From NCBI RefSeq assembly GCF_000600335.2, contig NZ_KK088615.1:62001-126000 (forward strand): a DNA stretch of 64,000 nt, written 5' to 3'. The DNA comes from Rubellimicrobium mesophilum DSM 19309. GTDB taxonomy: Bacteria; Pseudomonadota; Alphaproteobacteria; Rhodobacterales; Rhodobacteraceae. Below, one piece after another: positions 19,691 to 30,766 of this stretch; the first letter of the stretch is position 1, and each line of letters starts with the position of its first letter. Below the pieces are notes generated by a model. It saw nothing but the letters and a program-made list of their open reading frames with translations. It made no database searches and was not told the origin of the DNA. A program made the translations under genes and the position numbers.

Positions 19691-20380
19691 TCAGGCGACC
19701 TCGCGCTTGATCGGCGCGAAGCTGGACAGCCCCAGCCAGGTCGAGATCGACCGCACCAGCGCCGGCGGACCATGGGCTTCCAGCGTGCCGGCCGCCATCT
19801 CCGCCCGCAGGGAGCAGTGGCCCATCCAGATCGCGGTCATGACGCGCAGGGGCGCGCGCAGCTCCAGGTCCACGTCGTAGCCCGGATCGTGGAGGCAGAG
19901 GTCGACCGTCCCGTCCGCGACCACGAGCCACCAGTCCTGCCGCTCCTCGTCCAGCTCGGGATAGTGGAAGTGAACCACCGTCCGCCCCGGTGGGAAGGAC
20001 TTGGGGTCGACGCGCCGCCGCATGTCCCACATGAGGAGCGAGGGGTCGAGGTTCTTCAGGGACAGGTTGGACTCCACCCAGCGCTGGCCCCAGGTCCCGA
20101 GCCCCTCGACCAGCCCCCGCAGCTCCTCCCCGGCCCGAGTCAGCCGGTAGTCGTTGATGCCGGGCTGCCCGGTGGGCTCGACCCGCACGATCCCGGCCTG
20201 CTCCAGCTCCTTGAGGCGCTTGGACAGGAGCGCCGGCGACATCCGCGGCACCCCCCGTCGCAGGTCGTTGAAGCGCGTGGAGCCGCAGAGCATCTCGCGC
20301 ACCACCAGCATCGTCCACCGCGAGCAGACGACCTCCGCCGCCATCGAGACCGGGCAGAACTGGCCGTAGGAGGAGCTCAT
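19691..20380 (-). CDS. HxlR-type winged-helix regulator with C-terminal ligand-like domain
   Basis: A 229-residue protein. The N-terminal 100 residues are an HxlR winged helix (GQFCPVSMAAEVVCSRWTML, then MSPALLSKRLKELEQAGIV). The C-terminal part (about 120-229) resembles the SCP2-like extension seen in this group and may bind a lipid-like ligand. The start at 20378-20380 fits homology. It is divergent from the acyl-CoA dehydrogenase gene, its likely target. Confidence 0.8.
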   Translation of the reverse strand: MSSSYGQFCPVSMAAEVVCSRWTMLVVREMLCGSTRFNDLRRGVPRMSPALLSKRLKELEQAGIVRVEPTGQPGINDYRLTRAGEELRGLVEGLGTWGQRWVESNLSLKNLDPSLLMWDMRRRVDPKSFPPGRTVVHFHYPELDEERQDWWLVVADGTVDLCLHDPGYDVDLELRAPLRVMTAIWMGHCSLRAEMAAGTLEAHGPPALVRSISTWLGLSSFAPIKREVA

Positions 20381-20427
20381 GACCCGCCTCCATCGAGGAT
20401 GCCGGATCATGCGCCCGAGGACGCCGC

Positions 20428-20456
20428 CGGTCCAGTATAGATTCGAGACTGGACCG
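20428..20456. promoter_or_regulatory. Perfect inverted repeat, candidate HxlR operator
   Basis: CGGTCCAGT and ACTGGACCG form a perfect 9-bp dyad with an 11-nt spacer (atagattcgag), centred between the divergent HxlR and acyl-CoA dehydrogenase genes. The spacing suits a winged-helix dimer and the site could control both genes. Confidence 0.5.
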
Positions 20457-20506
20457 ATTCGCGCGACAGGAGGACACTCCCCGGCATTCATCCCCTGGAG
20501 GATTCC

Positions 20507-21670
20507 ATGACCCTCGTTGATGCGCCGACTACCGCCAAGCACATTGCCGCTCCGCCGACCCTCGTCGAGAGGGCCGAGGCCCTGGGCGCGGTCTTCGCCG
20601 ACCGCGCCCAGCGGCTCGACGAGGAGGACGCCTTCGTCGCCCAGAACTACGCCGACCTGAAGGAGGCGGGCTTCCTCGAGGCCGCCGTCCCCGCCGAGCT
20701 CGGCGGCGGCGGGGCCGACATCCCCGAGCTCTCCCTGATGCTCCGCACCTTCGCGCGTCACTGCGGATCGACCGCGCTCGCGCTCGCCATGCACACCCAT
20801 CTGGTCGCGGTCCCCGCCTGGCGCTGGCGCCACCAGGGCGTCGCCGCCGTCGAGCCCCTGCTCCGGCGCGTCGCGGCCGAGCGGCTCGTCCTCGTCGCCA
20901 CCGGCGGCTCCGACTGGGTGGGCGGCAGCGGCGAGGCTGTCCGCGTCGAGGGCGGCTACCGCATCAACGCCCGCAAGATCTTCTCCTCGGGCTCCCCCGT
21001 GGGCGACCTCCTGATGGCCAGCGCGATCCTCAAGGGCGAGGACGGCGCCCCCGACGAAGTGCTGCACTTCGCGGTGCCCTTCGCCTCGCCGCAGGTGAAG
21101 CGCCTCGACACTTGGCACACGCTCGGGATGCGGGCCACGGGCTCGCACGACGTCCTCATCGACGGCCACGTGGTCCCCGAGGCCGGCGTCGCGCTCCGCC
21201 GTCCCGCCGGCCAGTGGCACCCGTTCTGGCACATCGTCGCCACGACCGCGATCCCGCTGATCTACTCGGCCTATCTCGGCGTGGCCGAGGCCACCCGCGA
21301 CGCCGCGGTGGCATTGGCCCGCCTGCGCCCGACGCCGCACACGATCCCCCTCGTGGGCCGCATGGACACCGAGCTCATGGGCGCCCGCCTCGCGCTGCAG
21401 GGGATGCTCGACGTGGTAGCCGAGAACGCGCCCTCGGCCGACACCGTCAATCGCGTGATGATGGGCCGGACGCTCTGCGCCCGCCACGCCCTCGCGGTGG
21501 CCGACCTCGCGATGGAGGCCGCCGGCGGCGCGGCCTTCTACCGCAAGAACGGCGTGGAGCGCCGGTTCCGGGACCTCCAGGGGGCGAGGTATCACCCGAT
21601 GCAGCAGGGCCCGCAAGCGGAGTATGCGGGGCGGATGGCGCTGGGGATGGGGGTGGAGAGGGTGTTCTGA
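20507..21670 (+). CDS. Acyl-CoA dehydrogenase family protein
   Basis: A 387-residue flavoprotein with the three-part acyl-CoA dehydrogenase fold: N-terminal helices (VPAELGGGGADIPELSLMLR), a middle beta domain (LGMRATGSHDVLIDGHVV) and a C-terminal four-helix bundle. The usual active-site Glu region is not clear, and similarity extends to flavin-dependent monooxygenases/DszC-like members, so it may act on a non-CoA substrate. It probably works in the cytoplasm with FAD and is likely controlled by the divergent HxlR regulator. Confidence 0.75.
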   Translation: MTLVDAPTTAKHIAAPPTLVERAEALGAVFADRAQRLDEEDAFVAQNYADLKEAGFLEAAVPAELGGGGADIPELSLMLRTFARHCGSTALALAMHTHLVAVPAWRWRHQGVAAVEPLLRRVAAERLVLVATGGSDWVGGSGEAVRVEGGYRINARKIFSSGSPVGDLLMASAILKGEDGAPDEVLHFAVPFASPQVKRLDTWHTLGMRATGSHDVLIDGHVVPEAGVALRRPAGQWHPFWHIVATTAIPLIYSAYLGVAEATRDAAVALARLRPTPHTIPLVGRMDTELMGARLALQGMLDVVAENAPSADTVNRVMMGRTLCARHALAVADLAMEAAGGAAFYRKNGVERRFRDLQGARYHPMQQGPQAEYAGRMALGMGVERVF

Positions 21671-21747
21671 CTGCTTTGATAGCTTATGCAGGACTACGAA
21701 GGGCAGACGAGAGAGTTAATCGACGCGTTAAAGGCTCGCCTCCGAAA

Positions 21748-22658
21748 TTAATCAGTTCTTTCGTCTTCTTCTGCATGAGTTATCGCGGCAACTCCAAAAC
21801 GTTCCGCGTCAGCCTGCATGGCCTCAAATAATGGAGAGGTGCGCATTCGTTCAAGGTTCTTTCGAACTTCTCGGTCAGTCTTCACTCTTTGGTTCGGATT
21901 CACCGAACGTGCCATAGCTTCCGCCATCTTTGCTCGAGAGAAGAAGTAATCAAGCAAGTTGCCGGGTAGGACAACAAATTTTGGGCTATGCAGTCCATGA
22001 TTAATGCTGAGCCGTGTGCCTTTCCAAAGTTTCCCATAGTTGCGGACGTGGCCGAAAAATGCAATCGGTCCGATCTTACAGTAAACTGCTACAAAATCTA
22101 AACTGTCAGAATGCGGGATGTCGATTTCGACAGACCGTTTTATGTAGCGGTTCCAGTAGACCGGGGTATCGTCAGACTTGACGTCCGAGAACCACCCAAT
22201 TGGCACCATATGTAGCTCGTTCGTTCCTGGGTTGCTAAGCTCTCCTATTAAGAAGCGTCTCCAAACTTCCATACATTTAGCTAGGTCAGCTTCCAGCGAC
22301 GGATCGACGCGAGCGAAAACACCTCCCTCACTGATCGAGTATAGGCTGGCTCGATAGAGCAAGGATGCGGCAAACTTAGAATACCACTCGCTATATGATC
22401 CTCTCGGCCCGTCACTTGATGAGATTTGCGAGAAGACTTTCTCTGCAAACTCTTTCTCCCAAGAGGAAAGCATCTGTTCGCAATCCCAGCAGAACAGGGG
22501 TGCCTTGGCGCCATCTTGGATCCGACGATTAGGACTAGCCCCCGCTTCTAAGGTAATCAGTCCCGCTCGTTTGTTTCATCCAACGAACACAAAGCCGGGA
22601 TAACGTGACTCTTCTGCAATTCCTTTAGCTGACCGCATAGCTTGCAGCTTGCAATCAA
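21748..22658 (-). pseudogene. Low-GC zinc-site protein, HNH-like, with two frame breaks
   Basis: The intact 3' part (21748-22473, 241 residues from MLSSWEKEFA) is only the C-terminus. Reading upstream restores a conserved N-terminus: from TTG 22658, IASCKLCGQLKELQKSHVIP; then in the next frame VRWMKQTSGT; then LITLEAGASPNRRIQDGAK and LFCWDCEQM. Two extra bases, near 22590 and about 22560, account for both shifts and give a 302-residue protein. CxxC, SHVIP and a second CxxC suggest a zinc site like those of HNH-type proteins. GC is near 48%, far below the flanks, so it is a transferred gene. Whether it is truly broken or misread is open. Confidence 0.6.
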
Positions 22659-22739
22659 TTTCGGATCACTGGCGCTTATATCTCAGCGGCTATCGGCTTG
22701 GATACTTCTAAGTCTTCCGCTAGATCGAACTGCCCCAAC

Positions 22740-24732
<1,993 letters not shown>

Positions 24733-24778
24733 TTTTCCCTCGCTTCGCAACGCGACCGTCCGTCACCCAGGCCTTTTC

Positions 24779-25443
24779 TCAGGGCCGAACGGGCTCCCGC
24801 GACCGCTCGTCCCACATCCGCTGGAACGCCGGGCGCCCCTGGCACATCCGCAGCCACCCGTCCACGGCGGGATAAAGGGGCAGGAGCCCCGCGTCGGCCT
24901 GCGCATAGCGGACGATCTCGGCCAGGTTGATGTCGGCCACCGTGAAGCGGCTCCCCACCATCCACTGCCGCACCCCCAGATGCGCCTCCAGGGCCTTCAG
25001 CGGCCGGTGCAGCCGCTCCTTGGCCCGCTCGACCTCGGCGCGGCCCTCCTCGGTCTCCGTGCGCCCATACTGATAGGCGTTCTGGATCGCGAGCGCCGGC
25101 TCCTCGACGCTGGCCGCCCCGAACAGCGCCCATTGCACCATCAGCGCGTTCTCCGCCTCGTCGCGCGGCCCGAGGTCCCCGCCATGGCGCCGCGCGAGGT
25201 AGAGGTTGATCGCCAGCGACTCGGCCAGCACGAGGCCGTCGTCCTCCAGCACCGGGATCGCGCCCATGGGGACAGCGCTAGGAACTCCGGCGAGTGCGTG
25301 TTGAGCGGCGCGGCTGGCCCCGAAGGGTCGTCCAGCCGGTAGGCCTGCCAGACCGTTCGGATCGGCAGGTCCATCCCGATCTCATGGGCCAGCCAGATGT
25401 TGCGGCTCGCGCGGGACCGATAGCAGCCATGGAGCAGGGGCAT
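24779..25443 (-). CDS. Glutathione S-transferase family protein (frameshifted)
   Basis: About 221 residues. The N-terminal thioredoxin-like domain (LLHGCYRSRASRNIWLAHEI, then MGAIPVLEDDGLVLAESLAI with the glutathione-binding cis-Pro and ES) is followed by a helical C-terminal domain with FTVADINLAEIVRYA, the GST N-capping box. One missing base in the G run at 25268-25271 splits the protein just before MGAIPVL. Substrate unknown. It lies upstream of parE on the same strand. Confidence 0.82.
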
Positions 25444-25547
25444 CGCGGACTCCTTCCTGTCAGACCTTCCTTGCTAATCCTCCTCACGCGCCCTTGAAAG
25501 CCGGCGCCCACCGGGCTTCATTCCGGACGAGGCAAGGAGGGAACACC

Positions 25548-26435
25548 ATGCGCGTCTTCTTCACCGGAGGCTCCGGCAAGGCCGGCAAGCACGCCATCGC
25601 CCATCTGGCCGAACAGGGGCATCAGGTCACCAACATCGACCTCACGCCGCATCGCCATCCGGGCGTGCCGTTCCTGAAGGTGGACCTCACCGACGGGCAC
25701 CAGGTCTTCAACGCCATGGCCTCGCCCGCCTCGGGCGACGACCTCGACCGCGAGCCCGCCCGCTACGACGCGGTCGTCCACTTCGCGGCCATCCCGTCGA
25801 TGTTCCTGACCGCGGACAACGAGACCTATCGCGTCAACGTGCTGAGCACCTACAACGTGCTCGACGCCGCGACCAAGCTCGGCATCCGCAAGATCATCGT
25901 GGCGTCCAGCGAGACGACCTACGGCGTCTGCTTCGCCCAGGGTGAGGTCCGGCCCGACTACATCCCGGTGGACGAGGAGCACCCGACCGTCCCGCAGGAC
26001 AGCTACGCCATGTCCAAGGTCGTCAACGAGGTCACGGCCCGCAGCTTCCAGGCGCGCACCGGCTTCGACATCTACGCGCTCCGCATCAACAACGTCATCG
26101 AGCCGCATGAATACCTGACCTATTCCAAGGCCTGGCGCGAGACGCCCGAGGTCCGGCGCCGCAACATCTTCGCCTATATCGACGCCCGCGACCTCGGCCA
26201 CATGGTGGACCGCTGCCTCAAGACGGACGGCTTGGGCTACCAGGTCTTCAACGTGTCCAACGACGACTCCTCCGTCGGCATCCCCACGGCCGAGGTGATC
26301 GAGCGTTTCTACAAGGGCATCCCGGTCAAGCGACCCCTGGGCGAGCACGAGACCTTCTACTGCAACGCCAAGGCCAAGCGACTCCTCAACTACGCGCCGT
26401 CCCACGGCTGGCGCGACCTCCCCTCCAAACCGTAA
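25548..26435 (+). CDS. NAD-dependent epimerase/dehydratase family protein
   Basis: A 295-residue extended short-chain dehydrogenase. The Rossmann motif is MRVFFTGGSGKAGKHAI, the catalytic Ser is in VASSETTYG, and the Tyr-x3-Lys is in DSYAMSK. It oxidises, reduces or epimerises a sugar-like or other hydroxylated substrate using NAD(P). The ATG at 25548 sits behind an AAGGAGG ribosome site; an upstream in-frame ATG at 25494 is less likely. The next gene starts 9 nt downstream. Confidence 0.82.
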   Translation: MRVFFTGGSGKAGKHAIAHLAEQGHQVTNIDLTPHRHPGVPFLKVDLTDGHQVFNAMASPASGDDLDREPARYDAVVHFAAIPSMFLTADNETYRVNVLSTYNVLDAATKLGIRKIIVASSETTYGVCFAQGEVRPDYIPVDEEHPTVPQDSYAMSKVVNEVTARSFQARTGFDIYALRINNVIEPHEYLTYSKAWRETPEVRRRNIFAYIDARDLGHMVDRCLKTDGLGYQVFNVSNDDSSVGIPTAEVIERFYKGIPVKRPLGEHETFYCNAKAKRLLNYAPSHGWRDLPSKP

Positions 26436-26444
26436 GGGCCTTCG

Positions 26445-27406
26445 ATGGATGCCCCCGCCGCCCCGCTCGTCCGCGCCTTCGACCTCGCCGCCTTCGAGGG
26501 CGCGACCGGCCCCGACCGGCAGGCCCGGACCGAGGATCTCGACCGCATCTGCCGCGAGACGGGCTTCCTCGTGCTCGCAGGCCACGGCGTGCCCGAGGCG
26601 ACGATCCGGGGCGTGTGGGCGGCGGCGCAGGCCTTCTTCGCCCAACCCCCTGAGGAGAAGGCCAAGGTCGCCGCCAAGCCCGGCGACCCCTACGGCCTGG
26701 CTCGGCCCCGACCGCGACGGCCCATGGCGAAGTCGCGCGGCGATGAGACCGCCCCCCGACCTCAAGGAAAGCTTCAACGGCGGCCCCTCACGATTCCCCA
26801 GGGCCTGAGCGACCCCGACGCCTACGCCTTCTGCTACGTCCCGATCCCTGGCCCGACCTCCCCGGCTTCCGCAAGGCCTGGACGGCCTACTACACGGCCC
26901 TGGAGGACCTAGCCGCCCGCGTCATGGGCGCCATGGCCGTCGCGCTTCACCTGCCCGAGAACCACTTCGACGCCTACCTGACCGTCCCCGTCTCCGCCCT
27001 CCGCGCGCTCCACTACCCGGCCACGCCGCCCAGCACGCTCCCCGGCCAGCAGCGCGCGGGCGCCCACACCGACTACGGCTCCCTCACGATCCTCCTCCCG
27101 CAGCCCGGCTCGCGCGGCCTCGAGATCAGGGACCCCCGAAGCGGCGACTGGATCGAGGTCACGGCCCCGCCCGGCACCTTCGTCGTCAACATCGGCGACC
27201 TCATGGCCCGCTGGACCGCCGACCGCTGGGTCTCCACCCTCCACCGCGTCGTCGCCATCCCCGGCCAGCCCGCGCGCCAGAGCCTCGCCTTCTTCCACCA
27301 GCCCGACTGGGAGGCCGAGATCGTTCCCCTCGACGGCTCCTCGGCCTATCCGCCCGTCCGCTCGGGCCCCTACCTCCGCGCCAAGTTCACCTCGCCCGGG
27401 ACCTGA
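26445..27406 (+). CDS. Fe(II)/2-oxoglutarate-dependent oxygenase, IPNS-like (multiple frameshifts)
   Basis: About 320 residues after correction. The N-terminal DIOX_N-type part contains ICRETGFLVLAGHGVPEATI; the jelly-roll core has AGAHTDYGSLTILL with the H-x-D iron ligands, STLHRVV with the distal His, and RQSLAFF with the 2-oxoglutarate Arg. Five single-base indels between about 26697 and 26848 alternate between frames, yet every translated piece matches the family (LGPDRDG, MAKSRGDET, PDLKESFNGGP, LTIPQGLSDPDAYAF). It probably forms an operon with the epimerase. Substrate unknown. Real decay cannot be fully excluded because the indels are clustered. Confidence 0.75.
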
Positions 27407-27468
27407 CTCCTCTAGGTTTACCCAAGGTCAAGGTCGTGCCATGATCCCCTCGAACCCCGAGGGCGACC

Positions 27469-28272
27469 ATGGCACGCGACCTCCCTGACCGCACCGAGGC
27501 TGAGGGCATCGAGGCCCTGGCCTGGGACGCGATGTACGCCGCCGCGCCGCCTCCTTTCGCCGCCGCGACCGGCCTTGCGAGCCGGAGCTTCGGCGCCATG
27601 ACCGCCTATGCGATCAAGGCGGCTCCGACGATCCAGTTCAACCGCGCCCAGCGCGCCGGGCCCGAGAAACCCTCCGCGGACGACCTCGCCGCCAGCGCCG
27701 ACTGGATGCGCGGCAACGCCTCGCCGGCCTGGACCCTGCAACTGCCCGAGGACGACGACCGGCCCGCCCGGCTCGGGCTGCGGCCCAGCGGCTCCTGGAC
27801 CAAGTTCGGCCGCTCCCTGACCGACCTGCCCGAGGCGGGCAGCCGCCTCGACCTCCGCGTCGTTGGGCCCGATCGGGCCTCGGACTTCGGCTCGGTCGTG
27901 GCCGCCGCCTTCGGAGCCCCGCCGCCCTTCGCCGCCTGGATCGCGTCCCTGGTCGGCCTGCCCGGCTGGACGGTCTACGTCGCCTACGAGGGCGAGACGC
28001 CCGGGGCGGCGGCGGCCCTTGCCGTCTCGGGCGAGGTCGCCTGGCTCGGCATGGGCTGCGCGCTCCCCGAGTTCCGCCGCCAGGGCGCCCAATCCGCGCT
28101 CCTGGCCCGCCGCCTGGGCGACGCGCGCGGGCAGGGCGCCCGCGTCGCCGTGACCGAGACCGGCACGCCTCCGCCGGGCGGCATCGCCGACCACCCGTCC
28201 TACCGCAACATCACCCGTGCCGGCTTCCAGCCGCTCTACCTCCGCACCAACTGGCGTCCGGAGGCGGGGTAG
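27469..28272 (+). CDS. GNAT N-acetyltransferase domain protein
   Basis: A 267-residue protein with an N-terminal extension of about 130 residues and a C-terminal GNAT domain. The acetyl-CoA loop is PEFRRQGAQSALLARRL, preceded by VAWLGMGCAL and followed by a hydrophobic strand. Substrate is not predictable. The ATG at 27469 is preceded by a weak GAGGGCGACC ribosome site. Confidence 0.75.
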   Translation: MARDLPDRTEAEGIEALAWDAMYAAAPPPFAAATGLASRSFGAMTAYAIKAAPTIQFNRAQRAGPEKPSADDLAASADWMRGNASPAWTLQLPEDDDRPARLGLRPSGSWTKFGRSLTDLPEAGSRLDLRVVGPDRASDFGSVVAAAFGAPPPFAAWIASLVGLPGWTVYVAYEGETPGAAAALAVSGEVAWLGMGCALPEFRRQGAQSALLARRLGDARGQGARVAVTETGTPPPGGIADHPSYRNITRAGFQPLYLRTNWRPEAG

Positions 28273-28336
28273 GGGAACCCCGCCCTCCGCCGCATCGCCT
28301 CTGGACGCATCCTGCAAACGAGCCTAACTCGCCCCC

Positions 28337-29722
28337 ATGACCCAGGCGCCCACCCTCTCGCAGCCCCTCGCGGGCTGGTCCGGCCATGCGCGCGGCCTCC
28401 TCGGCCTCGCGCTGCCGCTGATCGGCTCGAACATCGCGGGATTCGCGATTCATGCGACCGACGTCGTGCTGATGGGCTGGTACGACGTGACCGCGCTCGC
28501 CGGCATCGTGCTGGCCAGCTCCTTCTACTTCATCCTCTTCATCACCGGCTCGGGCTTCGCCGTGGCCGTGATGCCCCTCGTCGCCACCGCCGCGCAGGAA
28601 GGGGACGCGACCGAGGTCCGCCGCGTGACCCGCATGGGCCTCTGGCTGATTCTGGGCTTCGCCGCGCTCATCATGCCGATCCTGATCTTCTCGGGGCCGC
28701 TGCTCGCCTCCATGGGCCAGAAGCCCGAGGTCGCCGACTACGCCGGGCGCTACCTCCACATCGCCGGCTGGATGATCGTGCCGGCCCTGGTGATCTCGCT
28801 CCTGCGCTCGTTCCTCTCGGCGCTCGAGCACACGGCGGTCCTGCTCTGGTCCACCATCGGCATCGCCGTGATGAACGCCGTCCTGGGGTATGCCTTCATC
28901 TTCGGACGCTGGGGCTTCCCCGAGATGGGGATCGAGGGCGCGGCCTGGGTCGCGCTGACCACCAACTCGGCCGGCGCCCTCGCGCTCCTCGGCTACGCGG
29001 TCTGGAAGCTGCCCGAGTATCGCCTCCTCCAGCGCCTCTGGCGCCCCGACTGGGCGGCCCTGGATCGCGTCTTCCGCCTGGGCTGGCCCATCGGCGGCCA
29101 GCTCCTGGCCGAGGTCGGGCTCTTCGCCGGCTCCGCCATGATGGTCGGCTGGGTCGGCGCCGTGCCTCTCGCGGCCCACGGCGTCGCGCTCCAGCTCGCG
29201 TCGCTCACCTTCATGCTCCACCTTGGCCTTTCGCAGGCCGTGACCGTCCGCACCGGCCAGGCGCTGGGGCGCGGGGACAGCGAAGGGATGCGCCAGGGCG
29301 CGCTCGTCGCCATCCTCATGTCGGCGGGCTTCGCCCTCCTGGCCAGCGCCGTCTTCCTCCTCTGGCCCGAGACGCTCCTGTCGCTCTTCGTGGACCCCTC
29401 CGATCCCGCCCGCCCGCAGGTCCTCGAGGTCGGGGTCACGCTCCTCGCGCTCGCCGCCGTGTTCCAGATCTTCGACGGCGCGCAGGTCCTCGCCATCGGC
29501 CTCCTGCGCGGCATCCAGGACACCGCCATCCCCATGGTCCTGGCGGCCCTCAGCTACTGGGTGATCGGCCTCCCCGCCGCCTACGCCTTCGGCTTCGTCT
29601 TCGGCGGCGAGGAGATCGGCGTCTGGCTCGGCCTCGTCATCTCCCTCGTCTGCGCCGCCTCGCTGCTCATGGCCCGCTTCTGGCGCCTCGCCTCCCGGCC
29701 CCTCACAGGACTGCACGCCTGA
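28337..29722 (+). CDS. MATE family efflux transporter
   Basis: A 461-residue inner-membrane antiporter with twelve predicted helices in two homologous halves. The first half begins LALPLIGSNIAGFAIHATDVVLMGWYD and the second FRLGWPIGGQLLAEVGLFAGSAMMVGW, both typical MATE half-starts. It exports cationic drugs or metabolites against Na+ or H+. The stop overlaps the start of the DedA gene (TGATG), so the two are coupled. Confidence 0.9.
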   Translation: MTQAPTLSQPLAGWSGHARGLLGLALPLIGSNIAGFAIHATDVVLMGWYDVTALAGIVLASSFYFILFITGSGFAVAVMPLVATAAQEGDATEVRRVTRMGLWLILGFAALIMPILIFSGPLLASMGQKPEVADYAGRYLHIAGWMIVPALVISLLRSFLSALEHTAVLLWSTIGIAVMNAVLGYAFIFGRWGFPEMGIEGAAWVALTTNSAGALALLGYAVWKLPEYRLLQRLWRPDWAALDRVFRLGWPIGGQLLAEVGLFAGSAMMVGWVGAVPLAAHGVALQLASLTFMLHLGLSQAVTVRTGQALGRGDSEGMRQGALVAILMSAGFALLASAVFLLWPETLLSLFVDPSDPARPQVLEVGVTLLALAAVFQIFDGAQVLAIGLLRGIQDTAIPMVLAALSYWVIGLPAAYAFGFVFGGEEIGVWLGLVISLVCAASLLMARFWRLASRPLTGLHA

Positions 29723-30327
29723 TGTTCGACTTCATCACCGGCTGGATCGAGCAGGGGGGCCTCCTCGCGGTGGGCCTCCTGATGATCCTCGAGAACGTCT
29801 TCCCGCCGATCCCATCCGAGCTCATCGTCCCCCTCGCGGGCTTCAAGGCGGCGCAGGGCGCCATCGGCCTCACGGGCCTCCTGATCGTCGCCACGCTGGG
29901 CTCCACCCTCGGCACGCTCCTCTGGTACGGCCTCGCCCGAGCCTGGGGCCGCGAGAGGTTCCTGCGCTTCCTCGACCGCCACGGCGTCTGGCTGACCATG
30001 TCGCGCGAGGAGGCGGAGACCGCGATGCAGTGGTTCCACCGCTACGGCCCCTTGGCGGTGTCCTTCGGACGCCTCGTCCCCACGGTGCGGACGCTGATCT
30101 CCGTCCCCGCCGGACTGTCGGAAATGTCCTTCCCGGCCTTCCTGGCCTACACGGCGGTCGGCAGCGCCGTCTGGATCGCGATCCTCGCCGGGGCCGGTTA
30201 CCTCCTCGAGGACAACTACGAGCTGGTCGAGAAATGGGTGAACCCGGTCTCCACCCTCGTCGTGGTCGCGATCGTCGCGCTCTACCTCTATCGCCTCGTC
30301 CGGGGCCTGATGCGCCGCCGCGCCTGA
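29722..30327 (+). CDS. DedA family membrane protein
   Basis: A 201-residue DedA/SNARE-associated family protein. Motifs are ENVFPPIPSELIVPLAGF and FGRLVPTVRTLISVPAGLSEM, with the acidic/Pro and Arg residues conserved in the family. DedA proteins are thought to act as lipid (undecaprenyl phosphate or phospholipid) transporters supporting envelope homeostasis. It is coupled to the MATE gene by a 1-nt overlap. Confidence 0.9.
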   Translation: MFDFITGWIEQGGLLAVGLLMILENVFPPIPSELIVPLAGFKAAQGAIGLTGLLIVATLGSTLGTLLWYGLARAWGRERFLRFLDRHGVWLTMSREEAETAMQWFHRYGPLAVSFGRLVPTVRTLISVPAGLSEMSFPAFLAYTAVGSAVWIAILAGAGYLLEDNYELVEKWVNPVSTLVVVAIVALYLYRLVRGLMRRRA

Positions 30328-30328
30328 C

Positions 30329-30754
30329 TCACGGCTCCTGGTAGCCCAGCGCCCTCAGCCGGAGGTCCCCTTCGCGCGGGTCCTCCGCGAAGAACAGCCC
30401 GCCCCGCTTCTCCGAATGGCCGGGCACGTAGTCGAGCGTGGCCCGCGCGGTCTCGACCGCCTCGCCGCCGCGGCTGAGCACGCCTTCCACCTCCACCCCG
30501 GCCGCCGTCTCGGACGAGCCGTTCACCGCCGCGATCCGCGCCACGAACCCCTCGCCGGCCGGGAGCACCTCCTCCAGCCGCACCGTCACCTCGGGGGGCA
30601 CGTCGCCGGGGCTCGTCCAGGCCTGCCAGCCCAGGAAGCCCAGCAGCGCCAGGGTCAGGATCGCCCCGATCGCGCCCGCGACCCATTCGAGCAACGGCGT
30701 CGATTCCCCTTGCGCCCGCTCCTGCCTCCCGTGATCCGCCGCCATGTCCGCCAC
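30329..30754 (-). CDS. TIGR02588-like membrane-anchored protein
   Basis: A 141-residue protein with one N-terminal membrane helix (AGAIGAILTLALLGFLGWQAW) and a periplasmic domain of beta type (VARIAAVNGSSETAAGVEVE). Sequence and its position right after the seven-helix protein match the TIGR02588/TIGR02587 pair, a two-gene unit of unknown function. The start could be M1 (30754) or M4 (30745). Confidence 0.62.
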   Translation of the reverse strand: MADMAADHGRQERAQGESTPLLEWVAGAIGAILTLALLGFLGWQAWTSPGDVPPEVTVRLEEVLPAGEGFVARIAAVNGSSETAAGVEVEGVLSRGGEAVETARATLDYVPGHSEKRGGLFFAEDPREGDLRLRALGYQEP

Positions 30755-30766
30755 GCCATTCCTCCC

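Noticed and set aside
17766-20477. A 903-codon frame apparently fusing the coiled-coil protein, the HExxH lipoprotein and more
   Set aside because: Each part has its own signal peptide and ribosome site; one missing base near 19001 removes the stop between them.
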